Positions 44,020-55,437 of a stretch of DNA of 64,000 bases are shown in pieces (the stretch's first letter is position 1; every line of letters starts with the position of its first letter). The notes beneath the pieces were generated by a model that was not told the DNA's origin, did not search any database, and worked only from the letters and a program-made list of their open reading frames with translations. The stretch lies in the NCBI RefSeq assembly GCF_964355755.1, contig NC_092676.1:21744288-21808287 (forward strand), in the 5' to 3' direction. Source of the stretch: Antedon mediterranea (lineage: Eukaryota > Echinodermata > Crinoidea > Comatulida > Antedonidae). The translations under genes and the position numbers were made by a program.

Positions 44020-44639
44020 AGACACCTTCCCTACGTTTTTTAGATCTATTTTAAGATCACAAACTATATTTAATGTAAAAATAATACTATATGGTCCTAT
44101 TGCGATAACTTTTTTCGTCTTTAAATGGTTAAAAATGTGAAAAATAAGTCGATTCTAATAATTATAGCGGCCCGCTATAAATCCCAAAATGCATTGCGCG
44201 CGGATTGATATTTCTGCTTTTCTTCTGTAATTAACCCACTTTTCGATCGATCGCGAGGCCAAAACAAATGGAAGACTCCTAACTTTTCAGCGAAAATACC
44301 GGGTTTTCCCCAATTTGTATCAACGGAGTCTGGCAAAAATAGAAAGACAATTAATGCAGCAACTATACAACGTCAGGCTAGGTATATAGCTAGCGTACGA
44401 TGTTCGTACGTTACCAATGTTTACCAGGCGGCCTACAAAACTAAGCTAGGCTAGGCCTAAAGACCGTCCACGAGAGGTCAGTTGCAGTGAGCTACTTTAG
44501 TAGTGCATTGTTTCTCACTTTTTATTATAATTTACCATAAAACGTACATTTAAGACAAGGAATGACCTGGTTTAATGTTTTTAAAGTAATATATATGTAT
44601 TATTTTTACAAAACGTCACAAATTGTAGGGAAGGTGTCT
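44020..44639. mobile_element. TTAA-target MITE with 15-bp perfect terminal repeats
   Basis: Ends AGACACCTTCCCTAC and GTAGGGAAGGTGTCT are perfect inverted repeats, flanked on both sides by TTAA (44016-44019 and 44640-44643). Length is 620 bp with no coding capacity. A TTAA duplication points to a piggyBac- or Kolobok-like autonomous partner. It lies about 250 bp after the FNBP4 stop codon. Confidence 0.8.
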
Positions 44640-44879
44640 TTAAATACTCTATGTATGATTGTAGTCTCAGGATTGCATATTGGGTTTCCATTGAGAAAGC
44701 GGATTAATTTTTATACTGTATAATTTGAAATTGTACTACATAGTCAGTTCATCTAAACTATTTGGCATATTCTAATCGTGTTCTAATGTTTACCCAATCT
44801 GATAATGTTATTTATTTATTATTATAAATCATGTACCATGTTAATAATTGATGTTAATGCAATGATTAATTGCCACCAA

Positions 44880-44978
44880 TAATGCCCAAATATGGTACTG
44901 ATATGACTTCATCGTGTCCATATTATCGGAACAATACATTTTTTTGTCACATAAACTTTGATAGTGTAGACAGAGCTT
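44880..44978. mobile_element. MITE family B copy 4, truncated
   Basis: Carries the internal GCCCAAATATGGTACTGATA block and the right end CTTTGATAGTGTAGACAGAG, but the left terminus is missing. Same family as 13551, 15662 and 36851. Confidence 0.65.
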
Positions 44979-45300
44979 AACTCAATAAAAACTAGTAGAT
45001 TGGTATTATTCAGAATAAAAAAAAATTCAAAACTTAATAGGAGTCTCTAAAACCTTTAATTCATCTCCCAGTTTCCAGAAAAGCGAAATGCCATGAATGT
45101 TATTTTTTTTTATGAAATCATTTAAAAAATAAACTTCATAAAAATCAAACTGAGGAGTCCGTAAACAACACACTGAAAATTCTGAGTGTATTAAGGGATC
45201 ATGTCATTATAAAATAATCTACCGCAGTTACTGTAATGATTTCAGTTTGTTTTATTGTTTGTAAGGCATTCATTGTAATAATCATGGTGACTGTATGATT

Positions 45301-46570
45301 AGGCCTAAAAAAAAAAATTGTTTGTTTGCTGTCAAGTTTTTTTTTTTTGGTAGGGGGGGCGGGTGGAAAAAAGTTTTTTTTTTTTTTTTTTTTTTTTTTA
45401 ATGTTAATTTCTCTGTTAATTGCTCGCGAATTTGAGAGTAACAAAACACACTGAATAAAACAACGAGCTCAAACATCTATTCATAATTTGTTTCACACTT
45501 TAATTCTGTTTTGGGCACGTTAGGCCCCGTGTCTAAACTAGCCTAGGCTAGGCCTACTACACTACACAGTAGGTCGTTGTTAGCAGGCCTAATTAAATAT
45601 TTTAATTTTTAGAAGTTAGTGTACCGTATATTTCGGTGTATAAGTCGCACCTGTGTATAATAAGACGCACCCGACCCCTAACTGAGAGTAAAATATCGGT
45701 ATTTTGTATATCGTCGATGTATAAGACGGCCGCGCCCAGTAGCCTCAACAAGAAGGGAAGTCCCCCATTCCGTCAGTTCTTTCTAACTTGTTATGAATGA
45801 GTTTCGCACCCGCAACATCGAGTGCATGACCGCACGTGTGTGTGGGCTAGCCTCGCTCGATCCTTTTATCGAGAGGCGCAAGTACGTTTTCACGGACAAT
45901 CGTATTCGATTAGTATCTATGTATCCTGAAGTGTGTACGCTAGGAGGTCTATGCTATAATCAACTGGAGAATATACTAGTCGAATACTGTGTAAACAATG
46001 TGGTTGCCAAGAAGGGCTCGCTCGCGCTGGGGGTACGACGGTCGTGCGTATAACTATAATACTATTCCAATCGTAAACGTCGTTTTCAAATGAAATTTTA
46101 TCGGAGCGCCTAAAAAACAGCTCCATAATGAAAAAATCACGCTAAAATGCCTTGAAAACTAGCAGGTTGCTGTTACGCTAGTACACTGTAGCTAGGCTAG
46201 GCAACTCTTTAGACTTTAGTAATACTAATAGGCCTTACCTTAAAAAGCCCAGGCCTAGCCAACAAGGTGGCGATATCTGTGTGTTGAGGCATTTATGTTC
46301 GGTGTATAAGACGCACCCTTAATTTAGAGGTTAAATTTGCGTGTCAAAAGTGCGATTATACACCGAAATATACGCTACGTTATTATTTTTATTGTTTCAT
46401 CCTCGCACACTCGATTTTTACACCTTTTCGGCCAAAAAAAATCATTAAAAAAAAAAAAAATTTAAAGCGCCCTCAACGTAAAAAAAAACTTTTTCTTATT
46501 TCCGCCCCAAATTTTTGGCGAAATTAGGGGCGGCGGATGACAGCAAACAAACTATTTTTTTTTTTTGGCC
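45301..46570. mobile_element. Outer inverted-repeat element, host of a nested insertion
   Basis: The left end carries AGGCCTAAAAAAAAAAATTG followed by GTTTGTTTGCTGTCA. The same string appears in reverse complement at the right end (about 46530-46570). GC-rich GGGGCGGG-type stretches and poly(T) or poly(A) runs follow inward on each side. The interior is occupied by a second inverted-repeat element at 45625-46374. Boundaries are approximate. Confidence 0.6.
45625..46374. mobile_element. Inverted-repeat transposon with CGTATATTTCGGTGTATAA ends
   Basis: Left end CGTATATTTCGGTGTATAAG and right end the inverse, with a TCGCAC block just inside both. GTATAAGACGCAC motifs recur inside both ends (45690-45730 and 46290-46320). 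Its interior is more GC-rich than the surroundings and has an 86-codon open frame (45793-46053) with no recognisable domain. The terminus recalls ISL2EU-type ends from vertebrate genomes, a memory-based suggestion only. Confidence 0.65.
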
Positions 46571-46722
46571 TTACCAAAAATTTTGCTAGACAATTGCAAA
46601 AACAGGTTAAAAGTGTGAACAAAATGTGGTTACTGCAGTAACTGCTGTAGCTTGCTTTTTTACATACTCCCAACATTTTGAGAAATTGCAATCCTTTCAT
46701 AATTTAGTGTAATGTAGTACTG

Positions 46723-46982
46723 TAGATGGGTGGAAATAGCCTTTTGAATCAAACAAACTGCAAAAGTGAGTTTTTTTGCTGAAACATCTAATTATTATGT
46801 CAAATGGCAGCCATTTTGATTTTGTGCAAATTAGGCCACTTATACTGGGCAGATCAGGGTAGATTTTGGATATAGCATTCTCTAATATATTGTTAACATA
46901 TTTCAACAACAATAAATAATAAAACAAACTTTTGCAATTTGTTTGATTCAAAGGCTATTTTTTACCTATTTCCACCCATCTA
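46723..46982. mobile_element. 260-bp MITE with long inverted repeats
   Basis: Ends TAGATGGGTGGAAATAGCCT and, inverted, TAGATGGGTGGAAATAGGTA. The inverted repeat extends about 50 bp with one small gap and includes GAATCAAACAAAYTGCAAAAG. It ends immediately before the 33-bp minisatellite. Confidence 0.75.
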
Positions 46983-47017
46983 TAGATATAATAAATAACT
47001 GACCATTCTTTTATATC

Positions 47018-47943
47018 ATGTTTTATACTGTATAATACCTCTTCTTTGAGTCGTTTTATACTGTATAATACCTCTTCTTTGAGTCGTTTTATACTGTATA
47101 ATACCTCTTCTTTGAGTCGTTTTATACTGTATAATATCTCTTCTTTGAGTCGTTTTATACTGTATAATACCTCTTCTTTGAGTCGTTTTATACTGTATAA
47201 TACCTCTTCTTTGAGTCGTTTTATACTGTATAATACCTCTTCTTTGAGTCGTTTTATACTGTATAATACCTCTTCTTTGAGTCGTTTTATACTGTATAAT
47301 ATCTCTTCTTTGAGTCGTTTTATACTGTATAATACCTCTTCTTTGAGTCGTTTTATACTGTATAATACCTCTTCTTTGAGTCGTTTTATACTGTATAATA
47401 CCTCTTCTTTGAGTCCTTTTATACTGTATAATACCTCTTCTTTGAGTCGTTTTATACTGTATAATACCTCTTCTTTGAGTCCTTTTATACTGTATAATAC
47501 CTCTTCTTTGAGTCGTTTTATACTGTATAATACCTCTTCTTTGAGTCGTTTTATACTGTATAATATCTCTTCTTTGAGTCGTTTTATACTGTATAATACC
47601 TCTTCTTTGAGTCCTTTTATACTGTATAATACCTCTTCTTTGAGTCCTTTTATACTGTATAATACCTCTTCTTTGAGTCGTTTTATACTGTATAATACCT
47701 CTTCTTTGAGTCGTTTTATACTGTATAATACCTCTTCTTTGAGTCGTTTTATACTGTATAATACCTCTTCTTTGAGTCCTTTTATACTGTATAATACCTC
47801 TTCTTTGAGTCCTTTTATACTGTATAATACCTCTTCTTTGAGTCGTTTTATACTGTATAATACCTCTTCTTTGAGTCGTTTTATACTGTATAATACCTCT
47901 TCTTTGAGTCGTTTTATACTGTATAATACCTCTTCTTTGAGTC
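47018..47943 (+). repeat. 33-bp minisatellite, about 28 copies
   Basis: Nearly perfect tandem units containing TTTTATACTGTATAATACCT and CTTCTTTGAGTC. Two variable sites (CG/CC before TTTT, and ACCT/ATCT) give three unit types. Because 33 is divisible by three, long frames with no stops appear on both strands (11-residue repeats). I treat these as artefacts, as neither has a plausible start, splice context or non-repeat domain. Confidence 0.95.
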
Positions 47944-50330
47944 ATTCGTATTAAGAGGACAAAAGGGTTCTTTAATAGAGGTTTCACTGTAGTTCTACAA
48001 AAACTACTGTATGAGAAAGTGTCTGATTTTTATATACTGACTTAAATGTTTACAATTACTGACTGTACCAATACGTTTCCAGGCTACTGATTATCAGTTT
48101 TTACTTGTCAAAAGCCATTTGGACTACTAGTAACGTTTAGTTGTTTGATATCAATGTTTAAGCTTTCACAAATATGTTTGAGCTCTGGTAAGTAGTAAGT
48201 GATTCGAACTACCGATTAAGTGGTCTTGTCTACCACTTTCATGCAATGCTATTCAGTTCATACAATGCAATTTCTGAAACATTCTTGAGTTTTTTATTTC
48301 GTAAATAACCACAGTGTATGAAAAGTTTGTTTGAACAACCAAGAAGTTCTTCTTGAAACAACAGAATAATGACATGAATTCCTTCGAATGTATATAAATA
48401 TTAGGTTAGTTCCAATACAAGGTTGTACAATACATCTCGTTAATTAAGGGGACACAGAACCCAGCACATTGTACCTTTAATAAAGGGTGTCCTAGAGGAG
48501 GGTTCCATTGTAATTAAAAAAGCAGTTTTGTGATACCGCATTACAAATGCGTCAGTTTTGTATCATGGAATGATACATGACTTGCATGGGATGAAACATG
48601 TCTCGCATGGGATGAAACATGACTCCCATGGGATGAAACATGTCTTACATGGGATTGGATACACATAGTACCCTGTACCATGCAGTTTATTTGGAAAGAT
48701 GGTAGATACAGTACTGAGATTAAATCTGTTGAAAATTAAATATTTAAATTAATTGCATAGTACCGTGCTGCTCTTCACAGAGTTTATTCAAGAAGAGTAT
48801 GTCTGCCTGTTTATCAAACGTTCCTTCTGAGGTAGCATTACATCATTGTGTCAATGTTATGAATGTGCATTAACAGGAACAGGATTCTCTGTAGAATTAT
48901 TTTGAAGTTGTAACAGTGACATTTAACAGTAGACATTGTCTACACTAGCAAAACATTTCTTGACAAACTAAACGTTTGGTCAAGTTGGTAAGTTTAGACT
49001 TCGCACTTTATAAGAAGAGTGTGTGGCAAACTAAGTACAGTGTACACTAGTATAAATATACTCATTTCTCAATGGTAAAACCAAGCTGTTTTTTTAAATG
49101 ATGAAAATAAAGTTTCATATTAAATAACATGCTTTTTTTTATTTATTTGATTAAACCTTTATTGAGGATGACCAGCAATAAACGGAAATAACCAGCAAAT
49201 ACTGACAAGGACACGTAAAAACACAGATGTAAAAGTAGGCCTTCTACAAAAACAAAAGTATAGCATTAATGTGGCTGATTGATACCTAATTTTATTATTA
49301 CATTTACACACTTCGCTGACGATATTCTCACTTTAATATTTTCATCCCTATTTACACTTACCACAAAGCCGGCACTTAGTTCTCGCAAAGATCGTTTAAT
49401 TAGGATGACGTCACACTCGTCGGATACCATAGACATACCAGAAAATCCTCTTGGTTTTAGTATTACAGTTTATTTTTAATTTGGTTTTATCGAACTCCCG
49501 TCTTATCTGAGTATTATCTGTTTTAATCTAGTCTATCTTTATTTTTATACAGTACTCATATTTTTTTATATTGTATGTTTAATTGTTTTAAGGATGCACC
49601 ATTATTATGTGTGCCGCTGTTCAAAAAGCGTTTTCCAAATAAATTATTATATAGGCCTATTATTATTATTTGCGCCACAGCCGCAAAACACCCCTCCCTC
49701 AACGGCGGAGACATATGGCGAAGGAATTTGTATTAAATGACACCTCCAGTTGGCCGGAAATGGTACTCTCGCACGTAAAATTCACGATAAATAGAAATGA
49801 CGCTCTATATCGGGCTACAGTAGAAAACAGATCGTATCACGCCTGTTTTTTCCGCCGGTAAAACACAAGCGACAAATAGGAAAACATTTTTTTCGTTCAA
49901 TGCGAAGGTCAGAGGAGGTCCCTGACGAAGGTATTTCCGGTCATGTAATAAATGTTAGGAATTAAAATCAATTAATACAAATTAATTATTATCAATTAAT
50001 AACTAGAACAATTTCGAAAAAAAATGTGAAGCTACTGCTATAAATATATTGAGCAAAACGTTATATTGTATCGGGAAATCGGGAAAAGAAGCGTAAAAAA
50101 GAGTAAAGTATTTTTACTTTTGATTACAATACATTGTTTCAGCGCCGTGCTAATTTACTTTTTATTAGAGGTCATCATTGCCGTTGCTGTCTGTAAATTT
50201 GTAGGAGTTGCGAAGTGGATTGCCTATTTTCACCTGAAAAATAAACGCATTTTGGTCCCTGGATAATAATAACAATAATAGTCTGTTCTTATAGCGCATA
50301 TAAAATATCTACTTCTCAATAGAAGTAACC
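47944..50330. other. Intergenic DNA, no gene seen
   Basis: Contains a short 21-bp tandem repeat at about 48575-48655 (CATGGGATGAAACATGTCTC units) and a fragment of the dispersed TTAATTAAGGGGACACAGAA family near 48430-48510. Two small open frames (49279-49479 and 49670-49861) have no recognisable domain or splice context. Confidence 0.4.
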
Positions 50331-51515
50331 ACACAAGAATCGACTACAGTGATGGCCTAGCACAATATTATACCACTGTAGATGAATGTGAAACAGAGTT
50401 GTGTATACAACAGAAGCATCTACAACAGAGGCATCTACATCAGATTCGCTTACAACAGTCCTCTGCAATTGCTATATTTACAACAAAAGAAGGAATCATG
50501 GCATAAGATTCCACAACGTATGAATCTAGGCCTACTAATGTAGATGAATTCGAAATTTAGGCATCTACAATTGTGACATTTACAACGGATCCATCTACAA
50601 CTAAGGTATCTACAACTGAGCTCTTCAACAGAGTCGTCTGCAACTGCTACATTTACAAAAAAAGAAGCAACAATACAAAAATCGACTACAGTAAATGACA
50701 TGGCAGAAGAATACATAACGTATCAATCTACTTACTGTATGAACTTTAAACTTAGGCATCCACAACAGAGGCATCTACAACTGAGGTATATACAACTGAT
50801 GCATCTGCAACTGGTGTATTTACATCAGAGTCGTCTACAACAGAGTCATTTCCATTTACAACAAAAGAAGTAACTACAAAAGGATCAACTGTAGATGGAT
50901 AAGAATTAGCTGTACTCTAGATGACAATTGAATCCACGTATCAGTATGTAGATGAATTTGAAACTGGGGTATCTACTATTGAAGTATCTACAACTCCAAC
51001 AGAGTCACCTACAACTGCCATAATTACAACAAAAGAAGGAACTACCAAATGATCTACTACTGTAGATGAAATAGCAGAAGAATCCACAACGTATCAATAT
51101 ACTACACTGTAGATGAATTTAAAACGTATGCATATACAATGGAGGCATCTACTAGTAAGCTATCTACAACAGAGTTACCTACAACTGCCATAATTACAAC
51201 ACAAGAAGAAACAATGACAAAAGGATCTACTACTGTAGGTGACATGACAGAGAAATCCACAACGTATCAATCTACTACTGTAGATGAATAACAACGAAGG
51301 TATCTACAACAAAGTCGTCTGCAACTGCCACATTTACAACAAAAGAAAAAAACTACAAGATCAACTACTGTAGCGGCGGAACTATCGCAATCGTAGCAGC
51401 TTCACCAAGTAACAATTTGGTACATCAAGTTATGGTGGTGGTAGATGCTAACGGAACCCGATACCGTCGGCACCGCTACAGAGTGTGTTTTCCGAGAGTA
51501 GAATGAATCACATAG
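50330..51515 (+). pseudogene. Decayed Thr/Ser-rich tandem-repeat (mucin-like) coding region
   Basis: About five diverged copies of a unit of roughly 170-190 bp. Translated in short in-frame pieces, they read STTEVSTTE, TATFTTKEG, STTVDE and ESTTYQSTT. The pieces are separated by stops and frameshifts, so no long frame remains. At the 3' end one frame stays open (to a stop near 51509) and leads from TFTTKEKNYKINYC into VHQVMVVVDANGTRYRRHRY, which is not repetitive and might be the end of the original protein. Thr-rich repeats of this type form O-glycosylated extracellular stalks. The parent gene is not recognised. Confidence 0.5.
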
Positions 51516-51663
51516 CGCATTTATTGAGACATACACATCAACCAGTAAGTAACTTCTAATTGTTAATTACGGGATATGGTCGCTTAGAACATTTATAATT
51601 CATGCCTTGTCATCAAGTTAATGTGTAATTTGTGATCTAATATTACGGGTTTTTGTAGTGTTG

Positions 51664-51850
51664 GATTTTGTTTTGTTTGTTTGTTTTATCTTTATACCGG
51701 GTGACCTCTTCAGTCAAAGACTGATCTCCCAGAGGGCCCAGTTGGTGATCAGTGGCTGTGATGTACTAATACACCGGGATAACCCCCTACTCGTCTTGAA
51801 AGATGTACTAGGTTCTTTAAAGTGCACACGAGCAAGTTGTGTACACTGGA

Positions 51851-51882
<32 letters not shown>

Positions 51883-52017
51883 CGTTCTACCACCAGAACC
51901 ATGGAGTGAGTGAGCCTCGAACCCCTGCCAATGTTATGGCTACGTGATTACGGTTCCACTGTCCTAACCACCGCTCGGCCACTCACTCACTCTAACCGCT
52001 CGGCCACTCACTCACTC
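51664..52017 (-). mobile_element. tRNA-derived SINE, copy 2
   Basis: Reverse-complement relative of the SINE at 27103: it has the same CCGCTCGGCCACTCACTC head (A box), a GGTTCGAGGC-type B box, the TTTAAAGAACCTAGTACATC body and a (AAAC)n-like tail at its low-coordinate end. The 3' third differs from copy 1. About 27 bp of the head is duplicated in tandem at 51970-52017. Confidence 0.85.
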
Positions 52018-52648
52018 TTTTATTCCACTTAATTTTTTTCTAATTTTGGAATAACCTTTTTTATTTTATAGGTGTATGACAACAGTGGATACTATTATAG
52101 GAACAACTTAGATCGAAGTTGATAAAAGGTAAATTTAATATGGAAACTAATTAGTTACACTTCTCATTGTGAGTAAAAATCCATAACAAGATAATAATGA
52201 TAACAATACACTTTATTTCAGCACTATAAAGCTTATTATATAATACACAAGACAATTACAATATAACAACATATCATTAAAATACAGGACACTGATTAAA
52301 ATATTACACAGTTTCAATGGAGCCTCGATTTTTTTTTCATTGTTAGCCATTTTCCATGGGTGGATATAGGCCTCTCCGTCAATCCTCTATTAGTCTCTTC
52401 TAAGCCAGTTGTTTCCATTCCTCCCTTGCCTCTAAACTCTCTACTTATCTCGCTACCGTCTGTTTTGTCTACCTTCTCCGTTTCTTCCATGTGGGTTAGG
52501 TGTACAGTCTATGGCAAACTCTTCTTTTCTCCTGAATATGTGTCGTGCCTAAATCCACTTTTTTATTTCTTTGATTATTCCGTTTATATTGTTCTTTCTC
52601 TGTCACGGTTGGTAACTCTGTTGCGTCTCTAGTCCCTAATAGCTCTAA
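52018..52648. other. Intergenic DNA, no gene seen
   Basis: Low-complexity and AT-rich; an isolated acceptor-like tract ends at about 52071. Nothing could be assigned with confidence. Confidence 0.3.
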
Positions 52649-54104
52649 TCTATATATAAATTTACGTAAGGGCAAAATTCGATAAATCGCAGTTTATTTC
52701 TAGAATTTTTACTCGATGGTATATAAAGTTGGTTCGTACTTTCGGTACTGATTTTAACCATCTGATGTAACCATGTTTACTAATTAAATTGAGTTAGATA
52801 ATTAGTTATTGACAATTAAAACGAATTTAGGTTCAACGATTTGCCCCAAATAGGGTGTTTCGTGGTCGTGGTATACACTGTCTAATGGATGTCTAACTTG
52901 AAAAATACCCGCAGACAATAATGCAAGGATGCTTCGCATTTTCCTATCTCCTCCTACGATAATTGTTTTTAATAGCTGAAAACCGGTTGAACAGCTCGAG
53001 TACAGCATCATAATGTTGAAGACAGGCCGATTTTCTTTAAAAAATACTATTTTGATAGATTTAATATACGTTTATACAAATGTTTTGATCTGCGATAAAT
53101 GGAACATTCCAATCTCTGTTCCACAAGTGTCTATTCCCTCAGGCGTCGTAAAGACAAGTACTGTACAGTCATAACAGAAATTCGATACATTTTTTTCCAA
53201 TCTGTGGAATCCTTTTTTTTTAACGCATAATGAGCTAGCCTTTCCAGTCGCCGTCTATTATGTACAATCAACTTTATTATTGCAGCTAAACCACCACCAA
53301 CATCACCACCCTCCCCTCACTGGCATGAGTAGCGTTGTAAAGTCAGTAGAGGACAGGCCTACAGTACGAATGATCAGTACATGCCCTAAACGCAGAACAA
53401 CTTTGGTGGTTAGGAAACAACTTAATTTTCAATACAAGTTGGGTAGCATAATTGGCTCTATGAAACACTTGACCATTAGGCCTACTAATTAAGTTGAGTT
53501 AGATAATTATTTATTGACGATTAAAGCGAATTTACGATTTGCCGCGATTAGAGGTGTTTAATATATTACTGACAGTTCCTTCTGAACGTTTGTAATCATG
53601 TAACTTCAAAAAAATATAAACGTCGTATTAGAGTGATGTATCGTTACATGTACTGTACTATTTCAATCGACTATGACGGTGACAGTTTCAACAAAGTATT
53701 AAATCGCAATGTTTTACTGTGTTTACTGGTATATTATTTGTAAAACATGAAAACAATTCATATTTCGTTACTAAATCGATAAAGAATATATTTAAAAATT
53801 GTTCGTCTTTGCATCCATCCTCTTCCCCATCCCTCAACCCAAATGTTACATACAAAACACAAATTCAGTTTGTTTCTTATTTTGTGACAAACTTCTTTTT
53901 CGGAAGTAATTCCCGGGGTGCTAATTTTAGTTGAGTACATAAATCACCGTGTCTATTTATTCGTTCCTGTAAACAACATGTATTATTGTCCTGCATGTGC
54001 ATTTGAAGTCGCCAGTTTTTTAAACGCTGAAATTACTATGTATTCGAGAACCATCTGTGGGCACGACCTAGATGGTACGCGAGCGAAGCGAGCGTACCAT
54101 CTAG
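52649..54104 (+). mobile_element. Helitron-like non-autonomous element, copy 2
   Basis: Same 5' end (TCTATATATAAATTTACG), 3' hairpin (13-nt arms, loop GAGCGAAGCGA) and CTAG terminus as copy 1. It is preceded by A (52648) and followed by T (54105). At 1456 bp it is longer than copy 1. About 350 bp of unrelated sequence (about 53120-53490) precede a second, partial copy of the element's own TTGAGTTAGATAATTA block (53494-53565). The added part contains an acceptor-like tract and a 70-codon open frame (53280-53492) of unknown nature, so it may be captured or recombined sequence. The T after its CTAG is the first base of the next element. Confidence 0.85.
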
Positions 54105-55437
54105 TCTATATATAAATTATGGTTAATTCTGACATAGGCGAGCACAATGCAAAAACTTCTCTACAAATCTCCGCCTTGGATACCTACCTTATCTATCCGA
54201 GATGTACCGCGAAACGTAGATTTGATAACATTAGTGTGCACGCCGACGCTATTGTTCCATATTTATATCTTAGGAAGATATTATAAAGAGTTTTTTAACA
54301 ACATTTATGATTTCAACATTGGATTTTCCTCTCAATTTCAATTCTTCCCGGTCAAAGTAATTTCCGGGTTTAAGATAAGTTCACCTTAGTTTCAAATATT
54401 TTCTCTCTTTTATACACAAGGGAGCAGTTAAAATAATAGATTTGACCCTAAAGGTGACTGGAAACAGGCACTTTCCATCAATCAATACAGTGTCCCTTTG
54501 GAAGACGAAAAAAAAATTGGCCATTAATCATAGCCATTTCAGTTTTTTGTTTATTTTAAAACATACCACACGTGTGTGAAGGTGCAGTAGTTAAATAATA
54601 GGAATTATACTGCAAATTAATAAAGATCAAATTAAATATACGCCATAAAGAATCAGAATATATTGTGGGGAATAGTATTATAAAATTACATAGGGAGATT
54701 TGATAAGACATTTTTCGAGTGAAATCCCGATAGCTGAGTTTTATTGAGTAAGCTTGCAGGAATAACTGTAGGCTATCTTCCTGTGTCCCGTTAGGACCGA
54801 GATGTCTGCCCATGTTGCAAGCCGTAATGTCTTCTTTCTTGGGCCCACTCTGTCACGGCAGTTAGTTTCAAAAGATGATTAAATTAAATAATGTATTAAT
54901 AATTATTAGGATGGTATTCATTTGAATAAACGCCTCTCCAATAAAACATCACTTTGAATAATAACCCCCCCCCCCCCCCCCCACACACACAACCCAACTA
55001 TCTAATAAACGTCCATTCACATATTTATAATAACACAATTATACTATTTGTAGTAGAATTCACCGCACTGTTATCTGCAATTTACCAAGCATTTGTTATT
55101 CTTTTTTACCACTTTTCATATCTATGAGACGATTTCATTTGATTATAAATGTTACCATATTATTAGAACTAAAAAATTTAACATATATCCCTCGAATAAG
55201 CACCTCCCTCAAATGACCTCCGCCTTTCCAAAGGGCCCTACCAAACAATAAAAACTATACTTTAAAATGTTATTAATCATCTAAAACACTGTGAAACAAA
55301 GTAGTTTAGTTTTACGAATGTCAAGCATTTTCAATAATGGTAACCGACAGAAAATGTATAAGGAGAACATTATGATTCCGAGAACCATCGTCTACACTTC
55401 CTAGAGGGGGAGCGAGCGAAGCGAGCTCACCCTCTAG
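54105..55437 (+). mobile_element. Helitron-like element of a second subfamily
   Basis: Starts TCTATATATAAATTATGG, sharing only the first 14 bases with the other copies. It ends CTAG followed by T (55438). Its final 37 nt form the same hairpin layout as the other family: 13-nt arms (CTAGAGGGGGAGC against GCTCACCCTCTAG, one mismatch) around the identical 11-nt loop GAGCGAAGCGA. The interior is unrelated to copies 1-3 except for GAGAACCATC just before the hairpin. A poly(C)/CA microsatellite lies inside near 54966-54990. Confidence 0.8.

Noticed and set aside
45793-46053. 86-codon frame as a gene
   Set aside because: It lies wholly inside a short inverted-repeat transposon and shows no recognisable domain. 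I mention it only as part of that element.
47016-47987. Two overlapping frames of over 300 codons, one per strand, made of 11-residue repeats
   Set aside because: They arise from a 33-bp minisatellite whose period is divisible by three. There is no non-repeat domain, plausible start or splice context.
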